This document shows positions 22,801-33,450 of a stretch of 64,000 nt of DNA, one piece after another. Source of the DNA: Gaertneriomyces semiglobifer (taxonomy: Eukaryota > Chytridiomycota > Chytridiomycetes > Spizellomycetales > Spizellomycetaceae). Both the position numbers and the translations under genes were made by a program. The notes below the pieces were generated by a model, which had not been told where the DNA came from, did not search any database, and saw only the letters and a list, made by a program, of their open reading frames with translations. The stretch's first letter is position 1. Each line of letters begins with the position of its first letter. The stretch is from the NCBI GenBank assembly GCA_025558075.1, contig JAHLKF010000012.1:460497-524496 (forward strand), in the 5' to 3' direction.

Positions 22801-24777
22801 GAGTTGGGGCTGAAAGCCGAGCATAGCGTTGTGGCTCAATTGAAGGCTCGGAAACACCTCGCTGACGAATTACGCGTTCGATGGAGGGCTATGAATCTTT
22901 CGGGAGACGACTACAGAAGGAAAGGCCGGAAAATTAAATGGGAAGATGTTGATGCGATCGTTCGGGAGGCTTGGAAGATTGCAAGCGAGGAGAGTATCTG
23001 GGAAGAGATGTGGAGCGTGTGGTGGAAATGCCGCAAGTGGCTGCAGCTCCATATAGCCCTCAGCCATCAAAATGGTAAACCGCAATTGGAGGTGTTAAGT
23101 CTACTGCTTGATCAGGTTCCGGCTGGCGTGGAAATTGCTGAGGCGGCGGAGATACGGAAAATTGTTTCACCATCTTTGGAGGGAGAGGAGAAAATGCGCA
23201 AGTGCTTGGGCATTGGACCAAAGAGCACGCTAGCTGTGGTGGAGAGAAAGCTGGCGGATGTTGTTGGGACGTTCGAGCGAATGGACTGGGTGATGGGCTT
23301 GCTTAAGACTGGAGAAGCAGTCAGAGATCTGGATCACGAGAAATCGTACTATTGCACATGCCTATTACCAGACTCTTCAACCATGATTGCGTGTGAATCT
23401 TGCCACGAGTGGTATCACGTTGTTTGCATAGGATTATCCAAGAAGATCTTACGTCATTTGGAAGGTTTCGTTTGCTTTATCTGCCAGGGTGACATGGAAC
23501 CGGTATACGCTGTTCGAAAGATTACCTTGGCAGATGTCGAGGCGTTGAGCGATTGGTGCAACGAATGCGCTGTTGAATTCAGTTGGACTGGTCCTATTCA
23601 ACAGATGGTGAACAGCTGTCGTACCATTGAGCAGTGCGTACAAAGTGAGGTCGCACTTGTAGTATCAGCAGAATCGGGGCGTTTGGACGCAGAAGGGGTC
23701 AGTAAGCTCCGAGCGCTGCTGCGCGTTTTGACTGGGAGCCCTGTATCACATCGAACTTTGATGGAGTCCATCGTGGAGCACCTGCGACGCAACGCTGCCA
23801 TTATCGACCGTCCTCTTACTATCAAGCAAGAGGTATCCACCCCCACACGGTCGCCACCTCACGAGCCCGTCACGCCGCCGGATAGCGTACCTCAGACCGG
23901 GGGCTTCCGATTGAAAGTGGGTGGCGCGACCGAAGAATGTCCGTGCCAACAGGGTTCCGTTGATGACAACATGGTAGGATGTGATGAATGCGGACAATGG
24001 TATCATTTTGGTTGTGTGGGGCTAGAGAAGCATGTGGACGTTCATGGTCATTGGGCTTGCGCTGCCTGTAGTTCGTCAGGCGGGAGTTCAGCTGCTCGGA
24101 TACCCGCGCCGGCCATAGGATCCCAAACATCGAGAAGAAAACAAAAGTTGTCCAAAAGTGAGAGTACACATATTGCGAAGGGCGGAGAGAAGCGAGAGCG
24201 TGGAGTGGATTCCTTGCCTACGGAGAAGCTCGCGAAACGGAAGCGAGGAAGGCCAAGAAAAAATGCTCTTCATACGCCGACTCCACCACACGAGATGCAA
24301 GGAGTAGGGATATCAGAGACTTCAGGAGTATCCGCCGAGAAGTCATTGACGGTTGAGTGGGATACTCAATCACGACATCCACCCGTTTATCATTCCCCAC
24401 AGCCGGGTCTACACGGGAGCGTACTGCCGGGCGGGAACTGGCCGGACTACTATCCGCGTCATGAGTCCACTAATACCCTCAATCCGTCACCACAACAAGC
24501 ATTGGCAGATGTCTTCAAACATCCACTGGCTTTTCATTATGATAATCATGCGACGTACACAACGCTTTCGTATTCGGGACATCCATCGTCGACGCACTTC
24601 GCACTGGAGCAGTATGGCCATGGTAAAGCCATCGGCTACGGGCGACATCCTGATGAGCAATCCCTAAGCCATGTTCAGTACCGCATCCCAGATTATCCGT
24701 TCTATGTCCCTCCAACCACTGCTTCTCACCAAGAAAGCTCTGGCGATCAGTCAAGCCATCGACCATGGAAGTCGTAA
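19874..24777 (+). CDS. KDM5/JARID1-type histone H3K4 demethylase
   Basis: Exons 19874..20230 and 20407..24777 give 1575 aa; the 176-nt intron is the longest in the window. Domains in order: JmjN (split by the intron, PEFALDPK then TFWFSGRIMPLN), ARID (about 140-235), PHD1 (255-302, CEVCFDE...CDQCNRGFH), JmjC (about 417-557) with Fe(II) ligands in CWHVEDHW (His near 433) and the distal His in YHAGFNQGFN, C5HC2 zinc finger (from about 618), a long helical PLU-1 region, PHD2 (about 1100-1148), PHD3 (about 1296-1342), and an AT-hook-like KRGRPRKN near 1397. The complete KDM5 layout and intact HxE...H triad predict 2-oxoglutarate-dependent removal of H3K4me3/me2 in the nucleus. The last 150 residues are low-complexity, rich in His/Pro/Ser/Tyr. 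Confidence 0.97.
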
Positions 24778-25023
24778 ACGTCTGACGCACATTTCGCTTT
24801 CCAGCTATCGCGGGAAACCGACCATTTTTGGGATAGAGTATATGTATGCACAACTTTAATGTGCCATTTGTTGTATATTTTCAACGTCTTGGAATCGACT
24901 TCTTGCTACAAATGATTTGACTATGTAATACTACTTGCCCAGCAGAGCTGTAGACTGCGAGCTCATTACAAAGAGCTCGCGCAACTTGGTTATTCACAAA
25001 CCAAGTGTCGGCATTTCATCCAA

Positions 25024-25094
25024 GCATTGGTGGTTTAGTGGCATAATTACCGCCTGCCACGCGGTAGACCCGAGTTCGATTCTCGGCCAATGCA
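25024..25094 (+). tRNA. tRNA-Gly (anticodon GCC), copy 4
   Basis: Fourth identical 71-nt copy, plus strand. The leader ends ATTTCATCCAA; a T4 run follows the 3' end. Confidence 0.96.
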
Positions 25095-25337
25095 TTTTGA
25101 TCGTTGGACGGACTACTTATCAATATCTCTTTCAGCCCTAACCCCAGATACTCAGATCCGCGTCTTAAATTTTCCGGCCGACGTTTTTGCTTAGCGTCGC
25201 TTCCAAAGTTCCGCATCTTTTCAAAGTAGGAAAACGCAGACGGTGCAGACGAATGCAAAGAAGGTAGCGACGAAAGAAAGCAGTCTGTGAATCAGCGGAG
25301 AAAACAGCTCCAAACTACGACGCGTTACGACAAGATA

Positions 25338-26207
25338 ATGTCAGAACAGGAGACGACAGGATCAACAAAGCCATCAGGATGTCCAGTCGACCATTCCTCG
25401 TTTGCCAAAGTCGCTTCCAAGCACAGCGATACCTCATCATCAACATCATCCGGTAACACTGCCAGCACCGGAGGATGTCCCGTAGACCACACCAAGTTCA
25501 CGGGCAACGCCGATCCTCACACAGGTGGACTGAACCCGCTCAACATGATGCCTAACCTTTCGCAGGCGCCTGCGCAAGGTCAACGTGCACATCTCAGCAC
25601 CGAACGTAGTCAGTCGTCTATTCCCCGTAGCGACGCCCAAGAAACTTGGGAGTACCCGTCGCCGCAGCAGTTTTACAATGCACTGAAGCGCAAGGGCTAC
25701 GAAACTCCCGAGGAAGAAGTACCTACCATGGTGGACATTCATAATTTCTTGAACGAGGCGTGTTGGGGGGAGGTTCTCAAGTGGGAAAAACTGTTCCACT
25801 GCGATTGTAAAGATGTGAAATTGGCAAAGTTTCAGGGAAGGCCAAAGGACCTCACACCAAAGGCGCGCGTGTACAGCTGGTTTGGGTAAGTACTGCGATT
25901 GAGCGAAAGCACTTATAATATTCAATCATGAATTCTATGCTCTAATACTGACTTGCCGTCTGGCGTTTGCAGCGTGGACAAGCCTTTCGACCGTCACGAC
26001 TGGTTCGTCGATCGTTGTGGCCAGCAAGTCCGCTATGTAATAGATTATTACTCGGCACCTGACGAAGCCCCCGGTGTACCCGCCTTCAACGTCGATGTCA
26101 GACCAGCCTTCGACAGCCCATCCGCAATATTCGACCGCGCGCGCATGGGCGCCAAGAGAATTTGGGAGCGGTTCTTCCCCAGCGAAGACTCGGAATACTC
26201 GCACTAG
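25338..26207 (+). CDS. CYC3: Cytochrome c heme lyase (holocytochrome c synthase)
   Basis: Exons 25338..25885 and 25973..26207 give 260 aa. The enzyme attaches heme covalently to apocytochrome c in the mitochondrial intermembrane space. Visible signatures are two GCPVDH heme-regulatory motifs near the N-terminus, TWEYPSPQQFYNALKRKG, the active-site region VDIHNFLNEACWGEVLKWE with its conserved His, and PFDRHDWFVDRCG...VRYVIDYY after the intron. Length fits the family (about 220-300). There is no cleavable presequence, as expected for an enzyme imported by an internal signal. The start is the first ATG of the frame. The fungal family splits into c and c1 lyases; the two cannot be told apart here, so the symbol is tentative. 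Confidence 0.95.
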
Positions 26208-26338
26208 AAGCACTACCGTTTTTGCTGTATTTATTAAGGAATCCCTTGCCGGTTCCGGTCGTCGTAATCATGATAGATTAATAGAATTGTATACGGCAAG
26301 GCTCCATGCAATCATGTCAACGGGATATCGCTTGGTCG

Positions 26339-28664
26339 TCAGGTCCCGCTGGGTTGAAGTGTACCCTCTACGACTGCCACCGCCTTGTTGTTTTTCTTGC
26401 GCGGTTTTTGTTGTGTGCCGTCCGCTTTGGGTTTCTTGTTCGGGGCTTTGGGAGTAGAGGGGTTTTTTGGCTTCTTGGTCTTGGGTGGCTTTTTGGTTTT
26501 GTCCGCTTTATCGCCCGTGGCGGCGGGTGGAGTCTTTTTCTCACCTGCCGTAGGGTCGATCGGTAGTGTGAAGCCTACGAACAGCAATCACAGCGTACAT
26601 TAGAATCGGTCAAGTCCAAATGCACCTAATCAGAAACTGACCATCAAGCACCTGCGCTCTACAGGCACTCAATACATTGGGTATCTCTCCATCGTCTGTC
26701 CAATACAATCCAACAATATCCACCGTCAGCGGCTTCAATATCCCCCATCTCGGCCGATCCTTTCTCTTGGCCCCATCACCGTCCTTTATCAGTCGCGGTG
26801 ACCTTGTTCTCACATCACCTTCTTCATCTTCCATGCCTTCGCCTTCACTCAAATAACCTTCTGGAACGACCCATCCCTCTTCCTCGCCCTCCTCATCTTC
26901 AGCATCGTCCTCAGGCTCGGCTTCAGAATTCAACTCCTCGCCGGGCTCATCATCTTCCCATTCCGCCTCGGAATCATAATCGTAATCCAATGTAGCGTCG
27001 CGGAAGAACGGGTTACGGTAGGCGTGTCGACAAGATTTCCCTGCTGGGAGCGTAGCAGAAACACTTGGGCGACTGGTATCAAGCATGCTTATGTCCATTT
27101 CAGGCAAGGCCGTTGCAGCAGGGAGGACTTTGGGTAATTTCGACCATGTTCCCCAGTACGCCGGCCGGATATTCTCAGCAAATTGTAATAGTCGATATTT
27201 CGTGGATGTTGTATTGTCCTCTACAGGAGATGACTTTTGTAAAGACTGGAGGTACTCTTGCTTTGATGCCCTCCACCCTTCGAGGTACTCGTCGATCGTG
27301 ATATTCGCATTCTGAGATGCGGGTACTTGAATATCGTCTTTATACCACCGGTTCCAGGGTGCTACGGTCATTCGCTCCTTGCAGTGAAATTTAGGAAAGC
27401 TATCCCAGAACCGCTTGAGCTCCGCATCGACCCCATCATCTTGGGCACCACCCTTAGCGTCCTCCTTTTTGACGACACTGAAGAAACCCGTCAAGCTCCT
27501 TTGCTTGCACTTTTCCTTCTCTTCTTCGGCCTTTTTATCTGCTTCTCTAGCAGCCTTTTCTGCCGCTTTGCGCTCCTTTTCGGCACGTTTATCAGTTGCC
27601 TTGCGTTCTTTCTCTGCCAAGCGTTCCGCAGCCTTACGCTCCTTCTCACGTTCACGCTCGCGTTCTTTCTCTTCCTTTTCCCGCTCCCGCTCTTTCGCTT
27701 TCTCCTCTTTTTCTCTTTCGCGTTCTCGTGCCTTTTCTTCCTTTTCCAGTCGAGCTCGCTCGGCCTTTTCATGCTTTTCGCGTTCTTTCGCTGCTCGTCG
27801 CTCCTCTGCGCTAATCGGGAACAACTTGCTTTGTTCATCAGCAGAAAGCGATGAGAATTTGGACTGAAGATAAGCGCACATATCACGTCGTTGTTCCCTT
27901 CGTTGTCGCAAAATCGGCGCTATTTCCGTCGGGAAATGTGTTAAATCCTCCACTTCCCATCTCCACACAGCTAAAGCCTCGGGACACGTTCCATTCCTCT
28001 CCAACCCGTAATTCCTGCGGGTAGCAATCTCTTTAATGGTTCGCTCCACAAGGTCCACACCCAGAAACGGTACCGTCTCTTCCGCGTCGCTCCCGAAATC
28101 CGGAGGACACAGCTGTTCCTGAACGTGTTTCGCAATCTCGTCTGCATTCAACGCGCTTTCTTCCACGAGCTTGGCAATCAATGGAAGAAACACTGCGGGG
28201 ATGGCTGCGAGTGTAGGATGTTCTTTGGCGACTTGATCTTTGAAAGCAAAAAACGCGGCGAGGTCAGAGACTGTGGCCGGATGTCGTTGGAAATGGAGTT
28301 GTTTCTCGGGAAACGTGAGAACACCTTTTTCTAGAGTCGGCATCGATGTTGACGTGGTGATGACTGGAGTTTGTGGATGCGGTGTTGTGGGTGTTTCGGC
28401 AGCGCTCGATTGGCGTGTTCGTCGTCGTTTCGGTGTGTTGTTTTCTTGTGGCGTAGTTCCGTCAGGGTTAACTGGAACAGTGGTGCTTTTGCGCTTCTTT
28501 CTCGGCGGCCTACTCGGTTTCTCATTGCTGGGGACAGGCACATCCACGACCTCCATAGAAGAGTCGGCATTGCCAGCGGGCGAGTCGGTGTCAACGTCCA
28601 TATCCATGACGGAAGGTTGCTGACTTGACCGCACCTCCCTTCCTATTCCTGTTCCATGCTCCAT
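26339..28664 (-). CDS. Chromatin assembly factor 1 large subunit (CAF-1 p150/Cac1-like)
   Basis: Exons (minus strand) 26642..28664 and 26339..26574 give 752 aa. CAF-1 deposits H3-H4 behind the replication fork through PCNA binding. Seen here are a basic N-terminal region, a long Lys/Glu/Arg-rich coiled-coil (the KER region, about residues 285-395), a PIP-box-like QRSLTGFFSVV just after it, a conserved RPAYWGTWSK block, and the acidic ED region starting YDYDSEAEWEDDEPGEELNS. The C-terminal exon adds a Lys/Pro-rich tail. A winged-helix-like segment around the exon junction (PLTVDIVGLYW) would fit the family. The KER stretch creates long spurious ORFs on the opposite strand. Confidence 0.92.
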
Positions 28665-28958
28665 GCTTATTCCGTCCTATCCATCTTGCATAGCAGCTGC
28701 TTAACGCCCGGCCGACGGAAAAGGCGCCGGGTGTGTCCGAACGCCGCGTCCAGACAAAATTACGTAACCGCCACTCAAGTCCGGAGTGAAGTGAGTGCCG
28801 ACTTGCACCAGCGACAACCTTGTTTGTCTTTGATTTGTTTCTTAAAGTCCTAACTCGTGTCCGTAATATTCATATCAAAAAGTCACATATTCACATATAC
28901 GGCATCTATCATATCTAACACAATCCGCGCATTCGCTCTACAATGGCGAGACTGGTTC

Positions 28959-30605
28959 TCACAACTTGGCGCGCTCCTTTTCCATAACCTCCTTGTCCAA
29001 GGCCCTGAGGACCCGCCTCAAGATCTTCCCGCTCGCTGCTTTAGGAATCTCGTCCACAAATGCTACACCTCCTCGAAGCCACTTGTGCTGTGCAGCCTTG
29101 CCTTCAATGTACTGCTGCACCTCGCGCTCAGTCAGCTTAGCACCGGGTTTCACCACTACGTATGCGCGCGGAAGCTCTCCGCATCGCTCGTCTGGACGCG
29201 AAATGACCGCAGCATCTTGAATGGATGGGTGGGCCAATAAGTAACCCTCGAGTTCGGCGGGAGGGACTTGGAGACCCTTGTATTTAATCAGCTCCTTCAG
29301 CCGATCCACAATGTAAAAGTAACCCTTCTCACAGACGTAGGCCACATCACCGGTATGTAGCCAGCCCTCGCTGTCAATGGTGTCACGAGTTGCAGCGTCA
29401 TTGTTATGGTAACCCTTCATCACATTCGGTCCTCGAACCCACAGTTCTCCACGCTCATTGATCTTGCAATCTTTGCCAGTGTCTGGGTCCACGATTCGAG
29501 CTGCCACTCCTGGCACTAGTTGCCCAATGGAGCCATCAGGCACATTGGCATCCGAGCCTGTGTGTGTGACAGGGCTAGACTCGGTCATGCCATATCCCTG
29601 AACGACCACGACGTTCAGGCGGCGGGCAGCAGCACGTGAGACCTCGTCAGAGAGCGGAGCCGCTCCCGACATGATGTAGCGGAGAGACGAGAGATTGTAC
29701 TTGTCAACGATGGGATGTTTGGCTAAACCGATGACGATCGGTGGAACGATATGCGTATAGGTGACCTTGTATTTCTGCAAGGCTTCCAGGTAGGCAACGA
29801 GATCAAACTTTTGAAAAACAACCAACTTGACTCCGGCACGTAGGGCAGTGTGCAGGGAAAGGTTTAAGCCGTAGATGTGATAAAATGGCAAGACGCCGGT
29901 CCAAACGTCATCGGGTTGGAAAGGCTGTGCAGCAGCGTGAAAGGCACTGATTTGATGAACATTTGCGACCATGTTGTAGTGAGTCGTTTCTACGCCTTTG
30001 CTCCTGCCGGTGGTCCCGGAAGAGTAACACAGATAGGCTGGACGCGTGGTAAGCTCTTCTTGGGAAAACTGAACTGGCTGGAGATACTCGCAGGAAAAGA
30101 TGTCGTAGATTGTCTTTGTTCCACCCACACTTTCTCGGCCAAATATGAAGATGGCTTCGGGCGGAATGCCGACCTGTGCAGCGGCTTTGGCCGCAATGGG
30201 CAAGAGAGGCGCGCAGGTGATCAAGATGCGTGCACCCGCGTCCTTCAACTGATAAGCAAGCTCATCAGCAGTGTAGGTAGGGTTCGCCAAGGTCACGGTG
30301 CAGCCGGCCCGTAAGGTACCAAAAACAACGGTTGGATAGTCGAGCTGGTTTGGACTAAACACACCGACAACATCCCACTTGGCTAGAGCCAATCGCGCAC
30401 GCAATCCGCTGGCAAAACGGTTGATTCGGTGGACGAGCTCACCGTAGGTGAGAGATTCGCCTGAAACGGCGTCGACTAGTGCAATTAGGTCCCGTTTTGG
30501 GGCGATAGAAGCCTGACCACGTCCGGCACTCGGCGAGTCAAAGACATAGGTATAAGAGTCCACGATCGGCGGCGGAGTCGAAGGAACGCTTGATGTGAAC
30601 ACCAT
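28959..30605 (-). CDS. 4-Coumarate-CoA-ligase-like acyl-CoA synthetase with PTS1
   Basis: Uninterrupted 548-aa CDS; the ATG at 30605 is the first in frame (an upstream open part lacks ATG). Adenylate-forming signatures are intact: the P-loop-like YSSGTTGRSKGVE, GYGMTESSPV, GWLHTGDV, the hinge region RLKELIKYKG, and the C-terminal Lys motif KAASGKILRR. The enzyme activates a carboxylate as acyl-AMP and transfers it to CoA. The final residues AKL form a type 1 peroxisomal targeting signal, so a peroxisomal fatty or aromatic acid CoA ligase is most likely; the true substrate cannot be read from sequence. A GTATGT donor at 30708 on the minus strand suggests a 5'-UTR intron. It lies upstream of the CAF-1 gene on the same strand with a 294-bp gap. 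Confidence 0.93.
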   Translation of the reverse strand: MVFTSSVPSTPPPIVDSYTYVFDSPSAGRGQASIAPKRDLIALVDAVSGESLTYGELVHRINRFASGLRARLALAKWDVVGVFSPNQLDYPTVVFGTLRAGCTVTLANPTYTADELAYQLKDAGARILITCAPLLPIAAKAAAQVGIPPEAIFIFGRESVGGTKTIYDIFSCEYLQPVQFSQEELTTRPAYLCYSSGTTGRSKGVETTHYNMVANVHQISAFHAAAQPFQPDDVWTGVLPFYHIYGLNLSLHTALRAGVKLVVFQKFDLVAYLEALQKYKVTYTHIVPPIVIGLAKHPIVDKYNLSSLRYIMSGAAPLSDEVSRAAARRLNVVVVQGYGMTESSPVTHTGSDANVPDGSIGQLVPGVAARIVDPDTGKDCKINERGELWVRGPNVMKGYHNNDAATRDTIDSEGWLHTGDVAYVCEKGYFYIVDRLKELIKYKGLQVPPAELEGYLLAHPSIQDAAVISRPDERCGELPRAYVVVKPGAKLTEREVQQYIEGKAAQHKWLRGGVAFVDEIPKAASGKILRRVLRALDKEVMEKERAKL

Positions 30606-31303
30606 TTTGTGACAGTCCTCTTGTAATTCAGCGGGTTTGAATGAGGCTGCTGGGGGCGAGGTGTTGAATATCAAGCACTCTACGACAAACCACTGGATGC
30701 GGACATACCTTTGACAAGCACCAGTGTAAATTAGAGTCGAATGCCTGGTTAACCGCGCGGCCGCCTTGTCGACGTCTCTCTTTTATAGTCGCCCTTTGCC
30801 TCCCTGCTCGGTTTCTCCGTTTTACCCTCTCGAGTCTCGACAATCTCCGTCGTCGCAGAGCCAACGCCAGTACTCAATTCACTTTTCACTTTCAATTCCA
30901 ACGCCAGGCGGGCGGTCGCTTCGTCGTGGCCCGCCCACTTAAGGTTAGTCGATAACAGACATTGCCAGGATCAATGATTAGATGAGTCACTTGTGTGTCC
31001 GGTTGAACAGTGCACCCGAACCGCCGTTTGCGTCCATTGGGAATTTGGGAATCTCACCTCACGTGGTAACACCAAACTATCCAGGTTACACACACCTTAT
31101 TGCTCTCGTGTCCAAGGCCGTGATGGCACTGCATTCTTAGTGATAAACTGTGTGCTCTTCTGTGTACTTATAGATAAATAGAATGTCTTGCTCTCGCCAC
31201 ACGAATCTGAACACACCAAAATTAAATTAATAAGTTGAAAGCTGAGCTTGAAATCTTGAGATCTTGAGAGTCGGCCTTGGCGGTACGTCCATTTTCGAAT
31301 GGT
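30606..31303. other. Intergenic, 698 bp: acyl-CoA synthetase promoter and 5' UTR
   Basis: No coding gene supported. The left part is the 5' UTR, with a probable intron, and the promoter of the ligase. ORFs of 60-80 codons here lack ATG or any domain. Confidence 0.45.
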
Positions 31304-32126
31304 TTAATTGCGTAGCTTCTTCGGCCGTGGTGTATAGGCGGCTGTCGATGCTCGAGGCTTCGGAGTTTCAAAAGGTCTTGGCGGTAGAGCTGCTTTGACA
31401 TCGAGATGGACTATCCTTTCCAGCAGTTTCCTGCAAAGAAATTGTGCGTCTGGCACAATGACATCCAAGATGAACTTTGTCATTTTCATTGCTTCAATGA
31501 GACGCACGTGCATATTGTGGATATTGTGTGCGTCTCATTGAAGCAATGAAAATGACAAACGTAGGGCCCCGGCGATTGATCACCCAAAACATGTGGCCGT
31601 CGCGGCACTCAGGAACCAACACGGAGAACTGCATAATGCATCCAGACACAAGGGCCATGTGGAATCGCGCGCGATGAAGATCGGCGAGACCAATGTATGG
31701 GACGACCCTCATCGCCTCCAGGACCGCCTGAAAGGTACAGACGATGTGATCCTTGTGCACGGCTCGCACATCCTTTCGACATTCAAGAACGAAAATTGGA
31801 ATCTCAATGCCATCTCCGTGTGGGGCGGTAATGGCTAAATCCGACCGGGTCAACCCATCGGTTCCTGCATCAAAGACGTGGGAATATTCCAGGCGAGCAC
31901 GCAGCCCGTCACCAACAACGGCAATGAGATCCGCAAAAATTCGGACGCTCAACAACTTCGTCTCCGCCTCCAAGGAGGTACCACCGCCAGCAGCTGCATC
32001 GGATTTCAGTGCTAACAGCACGGATAGCAGGGTCAGTGTCAATATTGTCTCCTCTTTGTCAGAAAACGGCCAAAAACCGTAGGTACGATCAAGATTGGGA
32101 TAGAAACCAGGGCGGAAACTTCGCTA
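31304..32126 (-). pseudogene. Probable decayed gene of unknown family, interrupted by a palindrome
   Basis: On the minus strand a protein-like frame runs from about 32126 (entered after an in-frame TAG, no ATG) to 31494. It has recognisable protein texture, with segments such as LEYSHVFDAGTDGLTRSDLAI, IEIPIFVLECRKD and ARFHMALVSG. The frame then enters a 32-bp-arm palindrome and stops. A different frame resumes at 31513 as EAMKMTKFILDVIVPDAQFL and runs to 31304, ending in a basic Pro-rich tail. I read these as two halves of one former gene. An intron spanning the palindrome is conceivable but does not restore phase. I do not recognise the family; the D...ECRK spacing is reminiscent of nuclease-like folds, but that is only an impression. 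Confidence 0.4.
31476..31559. repeat. Perfect 32-bp inverted repeat with 20-nt spacer (fold-back)
   Basis: Left arm 31476..31507 begins TTTGTCATTTTCATTGCTTC and ends GACGCAC; right arm 31528..31559 is its exact reverse complement. The 20-nt spacer contains two ATATTGTG units. A smaller hairpin, ATTGTGC-GTCTG-GCACAAT, sits just left at 31441..31459. Confidence 0.97.
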
Positions 32127-32565
32127 CGAAGTTCTGGTAGACGCCCAAGAACTCTCATAGTCTCCCGGGATATCCGCGGGGCAACCAACAGAGCTTACAA
32201 GCGGACATATTCGTTTTGTTTTTCCCGTCCTTCTCAGTGACCGCCGCAGCGGTTCCACCGTGCCCATTCAATTTGGCTTTTCTTCGATGTCCTTCTGGCA
32301 ATCCTTCTGGCAAAAACAGATGAAATTAAGCCAAGCACAACAGACAATGGAGTCGACTACCGGGTTGACCATAATGACCATCCCTGAACGGGAACTTTGT
32401 CTTCGAGTCCATACCGGGCTCTCAAAATTGCTATAAATTGGTTACACCTTGCTTTGCGAAACATATTGATACCAACTTCACGCTTACCCGATGATATCTG
32501 AGACAACGCTGTCGCCCCTTTTCCTTTTCGGCCGCAGTCTATCAATGAACTTTGGCACAGGCGCA

Positions 32566-32628
32566 AACGCTGAGCTGATCAAGGTCAAGAGGGTGTTCCC
32601 TCAACTTGACCTTGATCAGCTCAGCGTT
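32566..32628. repeat. Perfect 24-bp inverted repeat with 15-nt spacer (fold-back)
   Basis: Left arm 32566..32589 starts AACGCTGAGCTGATCAAGG; right arm 32605..32628 is its exact reverse complement. The spacer itself pairs (AGGG-TGTT-CCCT) with a three-base bulge. Weaker complementarity seems to extend outward on both sides, suggesting an older, longer inverted duplication. Confidence 0.96.
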
Positions 32629-33442
32629 GGAGCGTGTGCAAATGGCGTGCACGTCGAGAATTTTTTGCTCCTGGGAGAAACTCTTTAATACACCGATACG
32701 AAAAATGCACGAACGGTAACATAATTAACCATTTCCCTCTCTGTCCTCTGGATTTCATCCCACTCACGACGTGACTGTAACAAAGATAGATAAAAAAAGG
32801 GCAATGTTAGCCACGAGGCAAAAAGCTTATAGGAAAAATGTATCGGATAGAGCAACAAGGTACTGATCGCTGAGGTTGTTGGTTCTTCCCAGTCCTGAAT
32901 TTGAAGCTGAGCTTGATTGAGAGTCGGTATCGATCTCGAAATCTGTGTTTGCACTCGAGGTATCAGCTCAGATGGGATCGAGAGGAGGAGGCGAGGGAGA
33001 GTTCTGAGGTCAATGCGTAAATTGGAATTAACACCTGGCACGATCAAAGGTTATTTAATTACAACAACAAGTACATATACAAGGATTATGTGAATTAAAT
33101 GGATGCAGTTGCGATTCCCAACGTTGGGTTGGTTGGTTGGTGCGCAACTTATTATCTGACGAGAGACCTATTATTTGTCACACATATTTTCATCACGGTC
33201 CTCTACACGGGATGTAGATCTAGGCGGTGCATATAGTGAATGCATTTTACCAACATGAAATGCATTCAATCCAAATCCACAGACGTTCGCAATCACATCC
33301 ACTTCTCCTTTGATGAATCTGCAAAGTACACTACCAACGCATAAGGCTCATCACCTTCAGAATTCAACTTCAGCGCCTGGCGACAGCAATTATTCCCAAT
33401 TGCATTTGTCAAAGGATACACGTCTTCGCGTTTCCGCCTTGA

Positions 33443-33450
33443 TATAAAAA
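33443..33450 (+). promoter_or_regulatory. Possible TATA box of the flavoprotein gene
   Basis: TATAAAAA lies 80 bases upstream of the start codon at 33530, a plausible position for a core promoter element with a short leader. No other core element is evident. Confidence 0.4.

Noticed and set aside
27327..27867. Two long plus-strand ORFs rich in Leu/Phe or Ser/Arg
   Set aside because: Mirror image of the Lys/Glu/Arg-rich KER region of CAF-1; composition is a reading-frame artefact and not a membrane protein.
31476..31560. Palindrome read as a spliced intron (GT at one edge, AG at the other on the minus strand)
   Set aside because: The flanking reading phases do not match after removal, so splicing would not restore the protein frame.
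32685..33047. 120-codon minus-strand ORF with a hydrophobic segment
   Set aside because: Starts without ATG, no acceptable splice partner and no recognisable domain; kept only as a comment on the gene-poor stretch.
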